A DNA stretch of 6,523 nt, taken from NCBI GenBank assembly GCA_016199105.1, contig JACQHI010000006.1:1-6523 (forward strand), in the 5' to 3' direction. The notes under the pieces are model-generated. The model ran no database searches. It was not told where the DNA came from and was given only the letters and a program-made list of their open reading frames with translations. This document shows positions 1-5,435 of the stretch, one piece after another; the first letter of the stretch is position 1; each line of letters starts with the position of its first letter. Source of the stretch: Lentisphaerota bacterium. Lineage in GTDB: Bacteria > Verrucomicrobiota > Kiritimatiellia > JAAZAB01. The translations under genes and the position numbers were made by a program.

Positions 1-12
1 CCCCGGATTAAC

Positions 13-32
13 GCCGCGTGAGGTCACGCGGC
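13..32 (+). repeat. Perfect palindrome followed by CCTACAA tag
   Basis: Arms GCCGCGTG (13-20) and CACGCGGC (25-32) form a perfect 8-bp stem around the loop AGGT. The right arm runs directly into CTACAA, so the tag reads CCTACAA when the final C of the arm region is included. A palindrome at 59-76, read on the minus strand, carries the same tag, and the one at 3974-3994 carries the close variant CTACCAA. This suggests one family of dispersed intergenic palindromes. Confidence 0.65.
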
Positions 33-60
33 CTACAAGAAATGGGCCTTTTTGTAGGCC
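30..60. repeat. Hairpin formed by two converging CCTACAA tags
   Basis: GGCCTACAA (30-38) and TTGTAGGCC (52-60) are exact reverse complements separated by 13 bases. The stem is created by two palindromic units (13-32 and 59-76) whose trailing tags face each other. It could form a third hairpin in a transcript from either strand. Confidence 0.6.
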
Positions 61-85
61 CGGTGACCCCACCGGGCGGGTTTTT
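59..85 (+). terminator. Possible rho-independent terminator (plus strand)
   Basis: CCCGGTG (59-65) and CACCGGG (70-76) form a perfect 7-bp GC-rich stem around ACCC. After four bases (CGGG) there is a run of five T at 81-85. This would serve a plus-strand gene to the left of the window. The gap before the T run and the membership of this stem in a palindrome family both weaken the call; it may simply be a repeat unit. Confidence 0.35.
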
Positions 86-239
86 CAGCGGGATCAACAT
101 GGAGTGCGTCCCGACCTCGGGAGAGAGTCGGGACCGGCGAGCCGTCTGGAGTTTTGCAAGAAGCTCGATTAGCAATCCAAAGCGAGTTGTTCGAGAACGA
201 GTACGGAGAAGCGCTCGATCGAGGAACGAGCACGATGGA

Positions 240-331
240 CGAGGGACTGAGGACGACGCGAATATCTGGCAACCGGGCCCATACAGCGGATGAACGGGGA
301 TCGGTCCGCTCGTCGTCGCCCTCAGTCCTCG
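240..331. repeat. Imperfect inverted repeat, ~19-bp arms
   Basis: The left arm (240-258) and right arm (311-331) are reverse complements apart from one bulged G and one mismatch. Both contain the core GACTGAGG or its complement. About 52 bases separate them. No poly-T follows on either strand, so it is not an obvious terminator. It lies beyond the 3' end of the HPr gene and could cap that transcript's end. Confidence 0.5.
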
Positions 332-385
332 AATGACAAGCCACGCGCCTCGCATGGCAGAATCAGATCGGCGCGGAGACGGGGA

Positions 386-709
386 TTAGCCCATCAGACA
401 GGCGGACGTCAGGTCGCTCCCCGCTCCGGTCCTCGGCGCCTTTTCGCCGAACGCGGAGACGAACAAATGCCCGATATGCTCCATCGCCTCCGGCGCATCG
501 CGGCCTTCCGCCACCACCGTCAAGGACGTGCCGTGGCCGGCGTTGATGGAGAGAAGGTCGAGAATGCTTTTGCCGTCGACGAAGTTGCCGAACGTTTTCA
601 CCCGGATGTCGGCTTGATACCGCCCGGCGGCTCTGACGAACAGCGCGGCCGGGCGGGCATGCAAGCCGTGGCGATTGGACACTACAAACCGTGAACTGAC
701 TGTGGACAT
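386..709 (-). CDS. HPr-family phosphocarrier protein
   Basis: A 107-residue HPr of the phosphotransferase system. HPr accepts phosphate from PEP via enzyme I on a histidine and passes it to EIIA-type proteins; in many bacteria it is also a regulatory phosphoprotein. The active-site motif HGLHARPAA is at residues 14-22, with His17 in the position of the phospho-His. DGKSILDLLSI (45-55) places Ser48 where HPr kinase acts in other bacteria, so both kinds of phosphorylation are possible. Family members are usually 85-90 residues; here about 17 extra residues (ending in a Ser/Thr/Cys-containing tail) follow the fold. The start is supported by CCTCCTT at 718-724 (AAGGAGG on the coding strand), 8 bases upstream. 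No other PTS gene is in view. With no sugar transporter nearby, a regulatory role is as likely as transport, but this is inference. Confidence 0.93.
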   Translation of the reverse strand: MSTVSSRFVVSNRHGLHARPAALFVRAAGRYQADIRVKTFGNFVDGKSILDLLSINAGHGTSLTVVAEGRDAPEAMEHIGHLFVSAFGEKAPRTGAGSDLTSACLMG

Positions 710-717
710 GATGAACG

Positions 718-724
718 CCTCCTT
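718..724 (-). promoter_or_regulatory. Ribosome binding site of the HPr gene
   Basis: AAGGAGG on the minus strand lies 8 bases before the ATG at 709. It is near-perfect, so the HPr gene does not depend on translation of the upstream methyltransferase gene. A competing overlapping frame that begins a little upstream lacks protein similarity. Confidence 0.8.
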
Positions 725-733
725 GCATTAAAA

Positions 734-756
734 GTTATACTGCTGGCAGTCTGCCA
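734..756 (-). promoter_or_regulatory. Possible promoter/operator of the HPr gene
   Basis: On the minus strand TATAAC (734-739) resembles a -10 box, about 25 bases before the start codon. Immediately upstream is the 13-base palindrome TGGCAG-T-CTGCCA (744-756), whose one-base centre suits a dimeric repressor site better than an RNA hairpin. No good -35 hexamer is seen at the expected distance. A second small inverted repeat, GTCCG/CGGAC, lies at 769-783. The call is tentative. Confidence 0.3.
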
Positions 757-810
757 CGGCGCCTCCGAGTCCGCCATACGGACAAGCCTGAATCGCAGGT
801 TCGAAAAACA

Positions 811-1695
811 TTAGCCCGAAGACTCCTTCTCCGCCAGAAAAACGCCATAGCGCACCCGGCCGGACCGGGTCCCGTCTTCCATCCGCTTGAGTTGGCCCGC
901 AAAACGAAGGCCGGTCAGCCCCCCTTTCGCCAGCAGGACCATCCAGGGAATCTGCCGGATTTTCCGCAGGCCGTGCGTCCAGGTCGGCGCCGTGCGGGCC
1001 GACCAGTCCTCGGCGCGGAGAAGCCGGAATCCCGCCTTGGCGATGGCCGACGAATAAAACCCGAGAGTCGGCATATGGGGCAGATCGAAACCCCGGCAGA
1101 GCTTCTCGTATTCCCTCGCCGCCGCGCCTTCAACCACGTCCTCCGAAGAACACCACGTGGCCAGCACCAGTTTCCCCCGCGGTTTGAGTACGCGATGCGC
1201 ATGATGCAAAAACAGCCGCTTGTCGAAAAACTGCTCGCAGCTCTCGAGCGACCACACCACGCTGAAGCCGCCCGAGTCCACGGTCGCCATGGAGAGCGCG
1301 TCGTCCACCCGAAACGCCGCGTTCGCCGCCCCCGCGGCGTGCGCCTTGGCCCGGGCGATTTCAACCTGCCGGCGGCTGAGCGTGATCCCGGTCACCGCGG
1401 CCGGGAGCGATGACGCCAGACGGATGGCCGTTTCGCCCAGGCCGCAGCCGACGTCCAGAACCGACTCCCCCGGCTGAAGCCCGGCCCAGTCCATCAATTT
1501 CGAGACGAGTTTTTCCTGGGCCTCAGCCGGGTCCTCGCGGCCGTCTTCGTAATAGCCATGATGGATATGCGGCCCCCACTCGCGGCGCCAGGCGCTGGAA
1601 ATGGCGTCCCAAAATTTTCCGACGCGGGCGGCCGTCCGGCGCGCATCCCGGCCGAACACCGGGATATCGGTGGGAATGCGGCGGATTCTTTTCAT
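811..1695 (-). CDS. Class I SAM-dependent methyltransferase, tocopherol-MT-like
   Basis: A 294-residue methyltransferase with a Rossmann fold. The SAM-binding motif I is VLDVGCGLG (79-87). A second conserved block, GITLSRRQ (103-110), and an acidic FRVDDA segment (128-133) follow as in gamma-tocopherol, sarcosine/dimethylglycine and related small-molecule methyltransferases. The N-terminal WGPHIHHGYY (40-49) is the aromatic/His segment found before motif I in that group. The ATG at 1695 overlaps the stop of the type III PKS gene (ATGA), with GGAG at 1700-1703. The frame stays open far upstream inside the PKS gene, but that part is a shadow. The coupling suggests it methylates the PKS product at oxygen or carbon; the true substrate cannot be read from sequence. 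It has no membrane segment, so it differs from the isoprenylcysteine-methyltransferase type often paired with bacterial type III PKSs. Confidence 0.88.
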   Translation of the reverse strand: MKRIRRIPTDIPVFGRDARRTAARVGKFWDAISSAWRREWGPHIHHGYYEDGREDPAEAQEKLVSKLMDWAGLQPGESVLDVGCGLGETAIRLASSLPAAVTGITLSRRQVEIARAKAHAAGAANAAFRVDDALSMATVDSGGFSVVWSLESCEQFFDKRLFLHHAHRVLKPRGKLVLATWCSSEDVVEGAAAREYEKLCRGFDLPHMPTLGFYSSAIAKAGFRLLRAEDWSARTAPTWTHGLRKIRQIPWMVLLAKGGLTGLRFAGQLKRMEDGTRSGRVRYGVFLAEKESSG

Positions 1696-2759
1696 GAGTC
1701 TCCGCCGTTTCGTCGCAGCAGTTGAATATGCACCGAAAAGCCGGCGCCGAAGGACAGCATGACGCACCAGTCGCCGGCGGCGGCTTCCGCCTCCAGTATC
1801 CGCTTCAGCTCGAACCACACGCCGGCGGACGACATGTTCCCGTAGTCGGCCAGTATTTTCCAGGTCACCGCCAACTGCTCCTCGGAAAGGCCCACCTTGT
1901 CGCGAATCCGCTCGATCACGCTGTGGCCGGCGGGGTGGATCGCCCAGTGGCGGATGCGGCTCACGCTCAAGCCATGCCGCTCCAGGAAACCGGCCAGAAG
2001 ATTTTTGACTGCGGCGCTCACAATGACCGGCACCCGCCGCGTCAGTTGATTGTGCAACTGGCCGTTCCGATAGACATACCGCACGTCGTCGCGATAGCCC
2101 GGGTCGGTGTGACAGAGGGAATCGCGCACGGCCCAACCGTCGCCCTCCCCCCGGACGATCGCGGCCCCCGCCCCATCGCCGAAAAGGGCGTTGGACACCA
2201 CCAGTCCAAGATCGTCGGACATCTGGAACGTCGCGCTGCAAATCTCCACCGAGACCGACACAGCCGCCTTGCCGGCGTCGTCGCCGACGATGTCCCGGGC
2301 CAGTTGGAGATTGGGCAGGGCGCCGGCGCAGCCGGCGCCGACCAGATCGTAGAGCCGGATGCCGGCGGGCAAATCGAGCGCCTCCAGCAGGTAGGTGGAG
2401 AGGCCGGGACACACATAGCCGGTGCACGTGTTGACCACGACGGCGGAAATGACGTCAGACGACACCCCGGCCCGTTGGAGCGCCTCGCGCACGGCCTCCG
2501 CGGAGAGCCGGACCGCCCAGCGGGTGAAACGGGCCATGCGCTCGTCCGGATTCTCGTCCACGATATCCGCCATCTCGTCCGAATTTTCGAAAGCCACATG
2601 CCGGCGGCGAATGGAGGGATGCGCGAACACCTCGCGCGCGACGGAGACAGCCCGGCTCCCGATTCGTCCCTCGTAATGGGTCTGAAGAAACGCCTGCGCC
2701 GCCGGCTGGGTCAGCACACAGGACGGCACCGCGGTTCCCACGGCTGTAATCACGGCCAT
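1692..2759 (-). CDS. Type III polyketide synthase (chalcone synthase-like)
   Basis: A 355-residue homodimeric-type condensing enzyme. Such enzymes extend an acyl-CoA starter with malonyl-CoA and cyclise the chain to pyrones, resorcinols or similar aromatics. The thiolase-fold triad is visible: Cys144 in LVGAGCAGALPNLQLA, His275 in IHPAGHSVIERI, and Asn308 in ADYGNMSSAGVWFEL; the last block is nearly the chalcone synthase signature. LFGDGAGAAIV (192-202) and the C-terminal SFGAGFSVHIQLL (336-348, equivalent to GFGPG) also fit. The length is slightly below the usual 350-390. The triad with GNMSS argues for type III PKS rather than KAS III/FabH. The frame is open up to 2918, but ATG 2759 is chosen because of AGGAGGT five bases upstream. 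The gene overlaps the methyltransferase by 4 bases. Starter unit and product are unknown. Confidence 0.92.
   Translation of the reverse strand: MAVITAVGTAVPSCVLTQPAAQAFLQTHYEGRIGSRAVSVAREVFAHPSIRRRHVAFENSDEMADIVDENPDERMARFTRWAVRLSAEAVREALQRAGVSSDVISAVVVNTCTGYVCPGLSTYLLEALDLPAGIRLYDLVGAGCAGALPNLQLARDIVGDDAGKAAVSVSVEICSATFQMSDDLGLVVSNALFGDGAGAAIVRGEGDGWAVRDSLCHTDPGYRDDVRYVYRNGQLHNQLTRRVPVIVSAAVKNLLAGFLERHGLSVSRIRHWAIHPAGHSVIERIRDKVGLSEEQLAVTWKILADYGNMSSAGVWFELKRILEAEAAAGDWCVMLSFGAGFSVHIQLLRRNGGDS
2319..2339 (-). other. Perfect hairpin around the catalytic Cys codon of the PKS
   Basis: GGCGCCGGC (2319-2327) and GCCGGCGCC (2331-2339) are exact complements; the three-base loop is the TGC codon of Cys144. 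It results from the Gly-Ala-Gly-Cys-Ala-Gly-Ala peptide written in GC-rich codons. Likely coincidental, but strong enough to affect sequencing, amplification or ribosome movement. Confidence 0.5.
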
Positions 2760-2764
2760 TGGCG

Positions 2765-2771
2765 ACCTCCT
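2765..2771 (-). promoter_or_regulatory. Ribosome binding site fixing the type III PKS start
   Basis: AGGAGGT on the minus strand is five bases from the ATG at 2759. The same frame continues open for another 53 codons, but those residues (Pro/Arg/His-rich) do not resemble the family, and the conserved N-terminal MAVITAVGTAVP begins right after this site. Confidence 0.85.
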
Positions 2772-3127
2772 ATCACGATTAGCGTTACCGTAGCAAGGCG
2801 GGCTCGGGATGCGCGCAACACTCTTGTGGGGAGAGGGAAGAGACGATTGTGTTTCATCATGCTCCGTGTCTCTGTGCCTCCCGCCAAGCGCGGGGCAAGT
2901 CCGTGGCTTGCCATGCACCGCGCGTGGTGAATCCCATCTTAGCTTTAGCGTTTTCGTTTTTTATCGCACTTTCTCCTGTCATGTATCGTGCGCGAAGTTT
3001 CTTCCTTTCCCCGCGCCCGCGCAATCAGGATTTTCGACCTTCCGAATCAGGCATAACCGGATACCCCCTTCGCCCCGTGTGGAGGAGAATTCGCGCTATT
3101 CGGAAAACCCCAACGCCGGCTATCCGC
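2772..3127. other. Gene-free leader region between divergent genes
   Basis: About 350 bases separate the PKS ribosome binding site from the paired-hairpin repeat. No credible ORF is present. Bases 2925-3010 are clearly more T-rich than the flanks, so promoters for the divergent genes may sit here, but I could not identify a convincing -35/-10 pair on either strand. The word CTCCGTGTCTCTGTGCCTC (2862-2880) looks like a simple-sequence dispersed repeat fragment; its recurrence elsewhere is recalled, not shown by this window. Confidence 0.45.
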
Positions 3128-3210
3128 ATTATGGCGGCAACGCATCCGGATGACAGGCAGGAATGCCTGTCTTACCCGGAGTAAGTCAGCCATTCTTGGC
3201 TGACTCAGGC
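3128..3210 (+). repeat. Paired-hairpin repeat, copy 1
   Basis: An 83-base element with two perfect stem-loops. Hairpin 1 is GACAGGCA/TGCCTGTC with loop GGAA (3152-3171). Hairpin 2 is AGTCAGCCA/TGGCTGACT with loop TTCT (3184-3205). A reverse-complement copy lies at 5210-5290 and is roughly 90% identical by eye, including a 27-base exact block starting at 3145. The loops of the two hairpins are complementary in kind (GGAA versus TTCC/TTCT), so the two palindromes sit head to head as in REP/BIME elements. It ends 64 bases before the start codon of the peroxiredoxin-like gene and may lie in its mRNA leader. Confidence 0.85.
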
Positions 3211-3260
3211 GCAGAACGATGTCATAAGGCGAATGACCGGCCCAACGCCAGGACAATCGA

Positions 3261-3266
3261 AAGGAG
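3261..3266 (+). promoter_or_regulatory. Ribosome binding site fixing the peroxiredoxin-like start
   Basis: AAGGAG lies eight bases before the ATG at 3275. An in-frame ATG exists at 3233, but it lacks such a site and would add 14 residues not typical of the family. Confidence 0.75.
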
Positions 3267-3274
3267 ATAAGACC

Positions 3275-3856
3275 ATGAGCGTAACACCCTCCACCATGCT
3301 CGAACTCGGCACGCCGGCGCCCGATTTTGTGCTGCCGGATGTCGCCAGCGGGCGCCTGATCACGCTCGCCACTTTCGAGGGGAAGGCCGCCCTGCTCGTC
3401 ATGTTCATTTGCCGGCACTGCCCGTTCGTCAAACACATTCAGGCGGAACTCGTCAAACTGGGCCACGACTATGCGAACAAGAATGTCGGCATTGTCGCCA
3501 TCAGTTCCAACGACGCCAGGGACTATCCCGACGACGCCGCCAAAAGCCTCCGCGAAATGGCCCGGTCGCTCCCGTTGAATTTTCCCCTGTGTTACGATCA
3601 ATCCCAGGAAACCGCCAAAGCCTACACGGCGGCCTGCACGCCGGACTTCTTCCTGTTCGACGCCCGGCGGCGCCTGGTGTATCGTGGACAATTCGACGAC
3701 AGCCGCCCCGGCAACGACATACCCGTGACGGGCAAAGATCTTCGCGCGGCCATGAACGCGGTGCTCAAGGGCAAACCCGTCAGTTCCGATCAGAAACCCA
3801 GCAGGGGCTGCGGCATCAAGTGGAAACCGGGGCACGAACCCGCCTATGCGCGATGA
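3275..3856 (+). CDS. Peroxiredoxin-like thioredoxin-fold protein (AhpC/TSA type)
   Basis: A 193-residue cytosolic thioredoxin-fold protein of the PRX_like1 group; no signal peptide or membrane segment is visible. The N-terminus LGTPAPDFVLPDVASGR (11-27) is the usual AhpC/TSA opening. The active site is MFICRHCPFVKHI (43-55), a CxxC with Cys46 and Cys49. The cis-Pro loop is AACTPDFFLFD (119-129). The C-terminal GCGIKWKPGHEP (178-189), with Cys179, is a hallmark of this subfamily. It is predicted to reduce thiols or peroxides; the partner is unknown. The length is normal. The gene is alone on the plus strand, convergent with the opine-dehydrogenase-like gene, and its leader carries a paired-hairpin repeat. 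The minus strand opposite it is also open for about 310 codons, but that reading has no domain signature. Confidence 0.92.
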   Translation: MSVTPSTMLELGTPAPDFVLPDVASGRLITLATFEGKAALLVMFICRHCPFVKHIQAELVKLGHDYANKNVGIVAISSNDARDYPDDAAKSLREMARSLPLNFPLCYDQSQETAKAYTAACTPDFFLFDARRRLVYRGQFDDSRPGNDIPVTGKDLRAAMNAVLKGKPVSSDQKPSRGCGIKWKPGHEPAYAR

Positions 3857-3862
3857 ACGAGG

Positions 3863-3877
3863 GCCGCCAAAGGCGGC
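3863..3877 (+). terminator. Small stem-loop after the peroxiredoxin-like gene
   Basis: GCCGCC-AAA-GGCGGC begins six bases after the stop codon. The following bases are not T-rich, so it is at best a weak terminator or an RNA 3'-end stabiliser. Confidence 0.3.
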
Positions 3878-3885
3878 GACTGTTA

Positions 3886-3918
3886 CCGTGAGGGACGTTG
3901 TCCCAACGGGACTCATGT
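3886..3918 (+). repeat. 3'-end tag repeat, copy 1 (ccgtgagggacgttg)
   Basis: The 15-base word CCGTGAGGGACGTTG (3886-3900) recurs exactly at 6361-6375. After it both copies contain a GGGAC/GTCCC stem and then CATGT (3914-3918 here). Here the stem is GGGAC-GTT-GTCCC. It lies 29 bases past the stop of the peroxiredoxin-like gene, and the second copy lies 10 bases past the stop of the DUF6498-like gene, in the same orientation. Confidence 0.65.
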
Positions 3919-3935
3919 CCACAGGATAGGGGATA

Positions 3936-3956
3936 GGCGGCTTGGCCCAAGCCGCC
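3936..3956. repeat. Perfect 9-bp palindrome
   Basis: GGCGGCTTG (3936-3944) pairs exactly with CAAGCCGCC (3948-3956) around GCC. Its architecture (9-bp stem, 3-base loop) matches the palindrome 17 bases further on, though the stem sequence differs. It lies between the 3' ends of two convergent genes. Confidence 0.65.
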
Positions 3957-3973
3957 GCAATCCGGAAACGGAC

Positions 3974-4001
3974 GGCGCGTTGAGCCAACGCGCCCTACCA
4001 A
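3974..4001 (+). repeat. Perfect 9-bp palindrome followed by CTACCAA
   Basis: GGCGCGTTG (3974-3982) pairs exactly with CAACGCGCC (3986-3994) around AGC, then CTACCAA follows (3995-4001). The layout matches the palindrome at 13-32 with its CCTACAA tag. Confidence 0.65.
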
Positions 4002-4050
4002 ATCGAAAATCAGTCCCACCTGCCCATCAGCCGCCGGATCGACCAGGGAT

Positions 4051-4085
4051 GTTCGACGTTCGATGTTCGGCGTTCAACGTTCGAC
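4051..4085 (+). repeat. Heptamer tandem repeat, five copies
   Basis: Five consecutive 7-base units follow GTTCRRY closely: GTTCGAC, GTTCGAT, GTTCGGC, GTTCAAC, GTTCGAC. The units vary only at positions 5 to 7. It lies 16 bases beyond the stop of the opine-dehydrogenase-like gene. Such heptamer arrays resemble the short tandemly repeated elements known from cyanobacteria in form, not in sequence. Confidence 0.8.
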
Positions 4086-4101
4086 GTGACAAAGGCAACG
4101 C

Positions 4102-5190
4102 CTACTCCCGCTCAACCAGACGGCGAATGGCGGCGGCGTCCATGCCCGAGAGTCCGAGCTTGGCGGCGTCCGGGCCTTCCGCCCAGAAGTCGCTGTTGAA
4201 CGCCGTCCCGCAGAGTTCGACGATCCCCCGGGTCACGGGCGTCGCGACGCCGAGCTGTTGGGCGATCGAGACGAACGGCACGAAGGCATAGGGAACGTCC
4301 TCGTGCACGTAGTGAATCGCGGTCGCCGTCGGCCAGCGGAAATTCGCGTAGGCGGGGCAGGAGTGAATCGCCTCGTAGGCCGTGGTCCCGGACGCGCCGT
4401 AGTAGCGGTGCAGCCAGCCCGCCGCGCTGACGAGATCGGGCAGGCCGAAAGCCGACCCCAGGGCGCGCCGCTCGGCGTCGAGCGCGTCAATCACGCGGCC
4501 GACCGCGGGAGTGCAGCCCTCCCGGTAGAAACCGAAGTCCACCTTCGTGCGCTCCAACTCCCCGGCGTTGAGGAGCGTGATCGCCGGATGGAACATGGGA
4601 TTCAGGTTTTCGAGGCTGACCTCGAGCACGCTGCGCATCGGACGGGCTTGCGGATAGGCGCGCCGGACGAGGTCCAGAAGCCGGCCGGTCTCCGTGGCGG
4701 GAAGCGCCGCGACGGGGAAATCCTGCTTCACGCCGTCCACGTGGACCGTGGCCGGGCCGACCTTGCGCACGGCATACACGAGAAGCGTGCTCTCCGCGAG
4801 CACGACTTTGCGCCGGCCGTCCTGGGTGAGCGCCTTCCTGAATCGCAGCGCCGCCCAGTACCCCGTATTGAAAAGCACGAACTGGCCGTCCCGGACATGG
4901 GGCGCCACCGCCTCGACCATGCGCTGATGGCCGAAAACGGGCACCGACACCAGGACGAGTTCGGCGTCGGCGAGCGCGGCGGCGGGATCGGTCGTCACCC
5001 GGGCCGGCATCACCCGGCCGGTCCGGGACGCGCCCTTGAGCTCGATACCGCCCTGCACCTGGATCGCCTTGACGTTCTCCGCGAATTCGGGAAGTTCGAA
5101 GAGATGCACGCGGAGCCCGGCCAGCGTCAAATCCGCGGCCATCGCCATCCCGCCCGCGCCGCACCCAAGAATTGCAATTGTGTCGCTCAT
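4102..5190 (-). CDS. NAD(P)-dependent opine dehydrogenase-family oxidoreductase
   Basis: A 362-residue cytosolic enzyme of the octopine/nopaline dehydrogenase family. Members reductively join an amino acid to a 2-oxo acid, or run the reverse reaction. The N-terminal Rossmann domain opens with IAILGCGAGGMAMAADL (5-21), giving the GxGxxG dinucleotide site at Gly9/Gly11/Gly14. The helical C-terminal domain begins near residue 190 with ENLNPMFHPAITLLNAG (194-210), where His201 matches the catalytic His of CENDH. HEDVPYAFVP (296-305) carries the conserved Asp298. The length matches the family (about 350-400). The ATG at 5190 has AAGGAGA eight bases upstream. No neighbour reveals the substrate pair, so a related dehydrogenase function is possible. 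Its leader carries paired-hairpin copy 2. Confidence 0.9.
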   Translation of the reverse strand: MSDTIAILGCGAGGMAMAADLTLAGLRVHLFELPEFAENVKAIQVQGGIELKGASRTGRVMPARVTTDPAAALADAELVLVSVPVFGHQRMVEAVAPHVRDGQFVLFNTGYWAALRFRKALTQDGRRKVVLAESTLLVYAVRKVGPATVHVDGVKQDFPVAALPATETGRLLDLVRRAYPQARPMRSVLEVSLENLNPMFHPAITLLNAGELERTKVDFGFYREGCTPAVGRVIDALDAERRALGSAFGLPDLVSAAGWLHRYYGASGTTAYEAIHSCPAYANFRWPTATAIHYVHEDVPYAFVPFVSIAQQLGVATPVTRGIVELCGTAFNSDFWAEGPDAAKLGLSGMDAAAIRRLVERE

Positions 5191-5198
5191 GAAGTGTA

Positions 5199-5205
5199 TC
5201 TCCTT
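5199..5205 (-). promoter_or_regulatory. Ribosome binding site of the opine-dehydrogenase-like gene
   Basis: AAGGAGA on the minus strand is eight bases from the ATG at 5190. It is only four bases from the end of the paired-hairpin element (5210), so the inner hairpin (5215-5236) lies about nine bases upstream of the binding site in any transcript that begins before it. Confidence 0.8.
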
Positions 5206-5209
5206 AACG

Positions 5210-5290
5210 GCCTGAGTCAGCCAGGAATGGCTGACTTACCCAGTATGACAGGCATTCCTGCCTGTCATCCGGAACGTTGGCGGCCATAAT
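5210..5290 (-). repeat. Paired-hairpin repeat, copy 2 (inverted)
   Basis: This is the reverse complement of the element at 3128-3210. Read on the minus strand it has hairpin 1 GACAGGCA/TGCCTGTC (5247-5266) and hairpin 2 AGTCAGCCA/TGGCTGACT (5215-5236). All stems are intact. The loop of hairpin 2 is TTCC here versus TTCT in copy 1. The spacer between hairpins is two bases shorter, and there are small indels near the outer end. It ends 19 bases before the opine-dehydrogenase-like start codon. Confidence 0.85.
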
Positions 5291-5435
5291 TCAATGGCTG
5301 CTTTAAGTGTGCGTTCATGGCGGCAACCGTAGGCGATACGTCATGGACTTTCAAGCGCGAACATCCTGTATATGGGAAAAAACAGGATAAACTGGCCGCA
5401 AAGAGGCGCAAAAAAGCGCGCAAGCCTGAACCACG
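5291..5435. other. Gene-free stretch between repeat and integrase relic
   Basis: No convincing gene. ATCCTG (5363-5368) and CAGGAT (5383-5388) form a 6-bp inverted repeat around an A-rich loop. The stretch 5394-5420 (gcaaagaggcgcaaaaaagcg) is low-complexity and looks like a simple-sequence intergenic repeat. Reading from the right on the minus strand, the integrase-like frame loses all family similarity on entering this stretch. Confidence 0.4.

Larger units (their letters stand above)
1..385. other. Gene-free, hairpin-rich intergenic region
   Basis: No open frame here has a convincing ribosome binding site or a recognisable protein. The stretch is densely structured instead. Palindromes lie at 13-32, 30-60 and 59-76. 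A stem of GTCCCGAC (108-115) pairs with GTCGGGAC (127-134), and a long imperfect inverted repeat joins 240-258 to 311-331. Bases 186-260 are rich in 'cgag' and 'acgag' words, like degenerate short tandem repeats. I read the region as intergenic repeat accumulation between the HPr gene and whatever lies to the left of the window. Confidence 0.6.

Noticed and set aside
791..812. GCAGGTTCGAAAA resembling a tRNA T-arm
   Set aside because: The 3' half of the T stem is missing, and no acceptor, D or anticodon arm can be built around it on either strand.
1696..2427. N-terminal extension of the methyltransferase giving a 538-residue protein
   Set aside because: The extra part is a shadow of the PKS gene in another frame and is Arg-rich; the family N-terminus fits the ATG at 1695.
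1722..2930. Plus-strand open frame of about 400 codons
   Set aside because: It is antisense to the type III PKS gene; GC-rich codon bias opens it, and its protein is His/Gly/Arg-rich without any motif.
3047..3988. Minus-strand open frame of about 313 codons
   Set aside because: It lies opposite the well-supported peroxiredoxin-like gene, spans repeats and intergenic DNA, and has no recognisable domain or ribosome binding site.
4051..4085. CRISPR array
   Set aside because: Units are 7 bases with no spacers; it is a simple tandem repeat.
4258..5289. Plus-strand open frame of about 343 codons
   Set aside because: It is antisense to the opine-dehydrogenase-like gene and runs into the paired-hairpin repeat; no domain signature.
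3128..5290. Transposon with terminal inverted repeats
   Set aside because: The two copies flank only metabolic-type genes, with no transposase and no visible target duplication; a REP-like or leader element is simpler.
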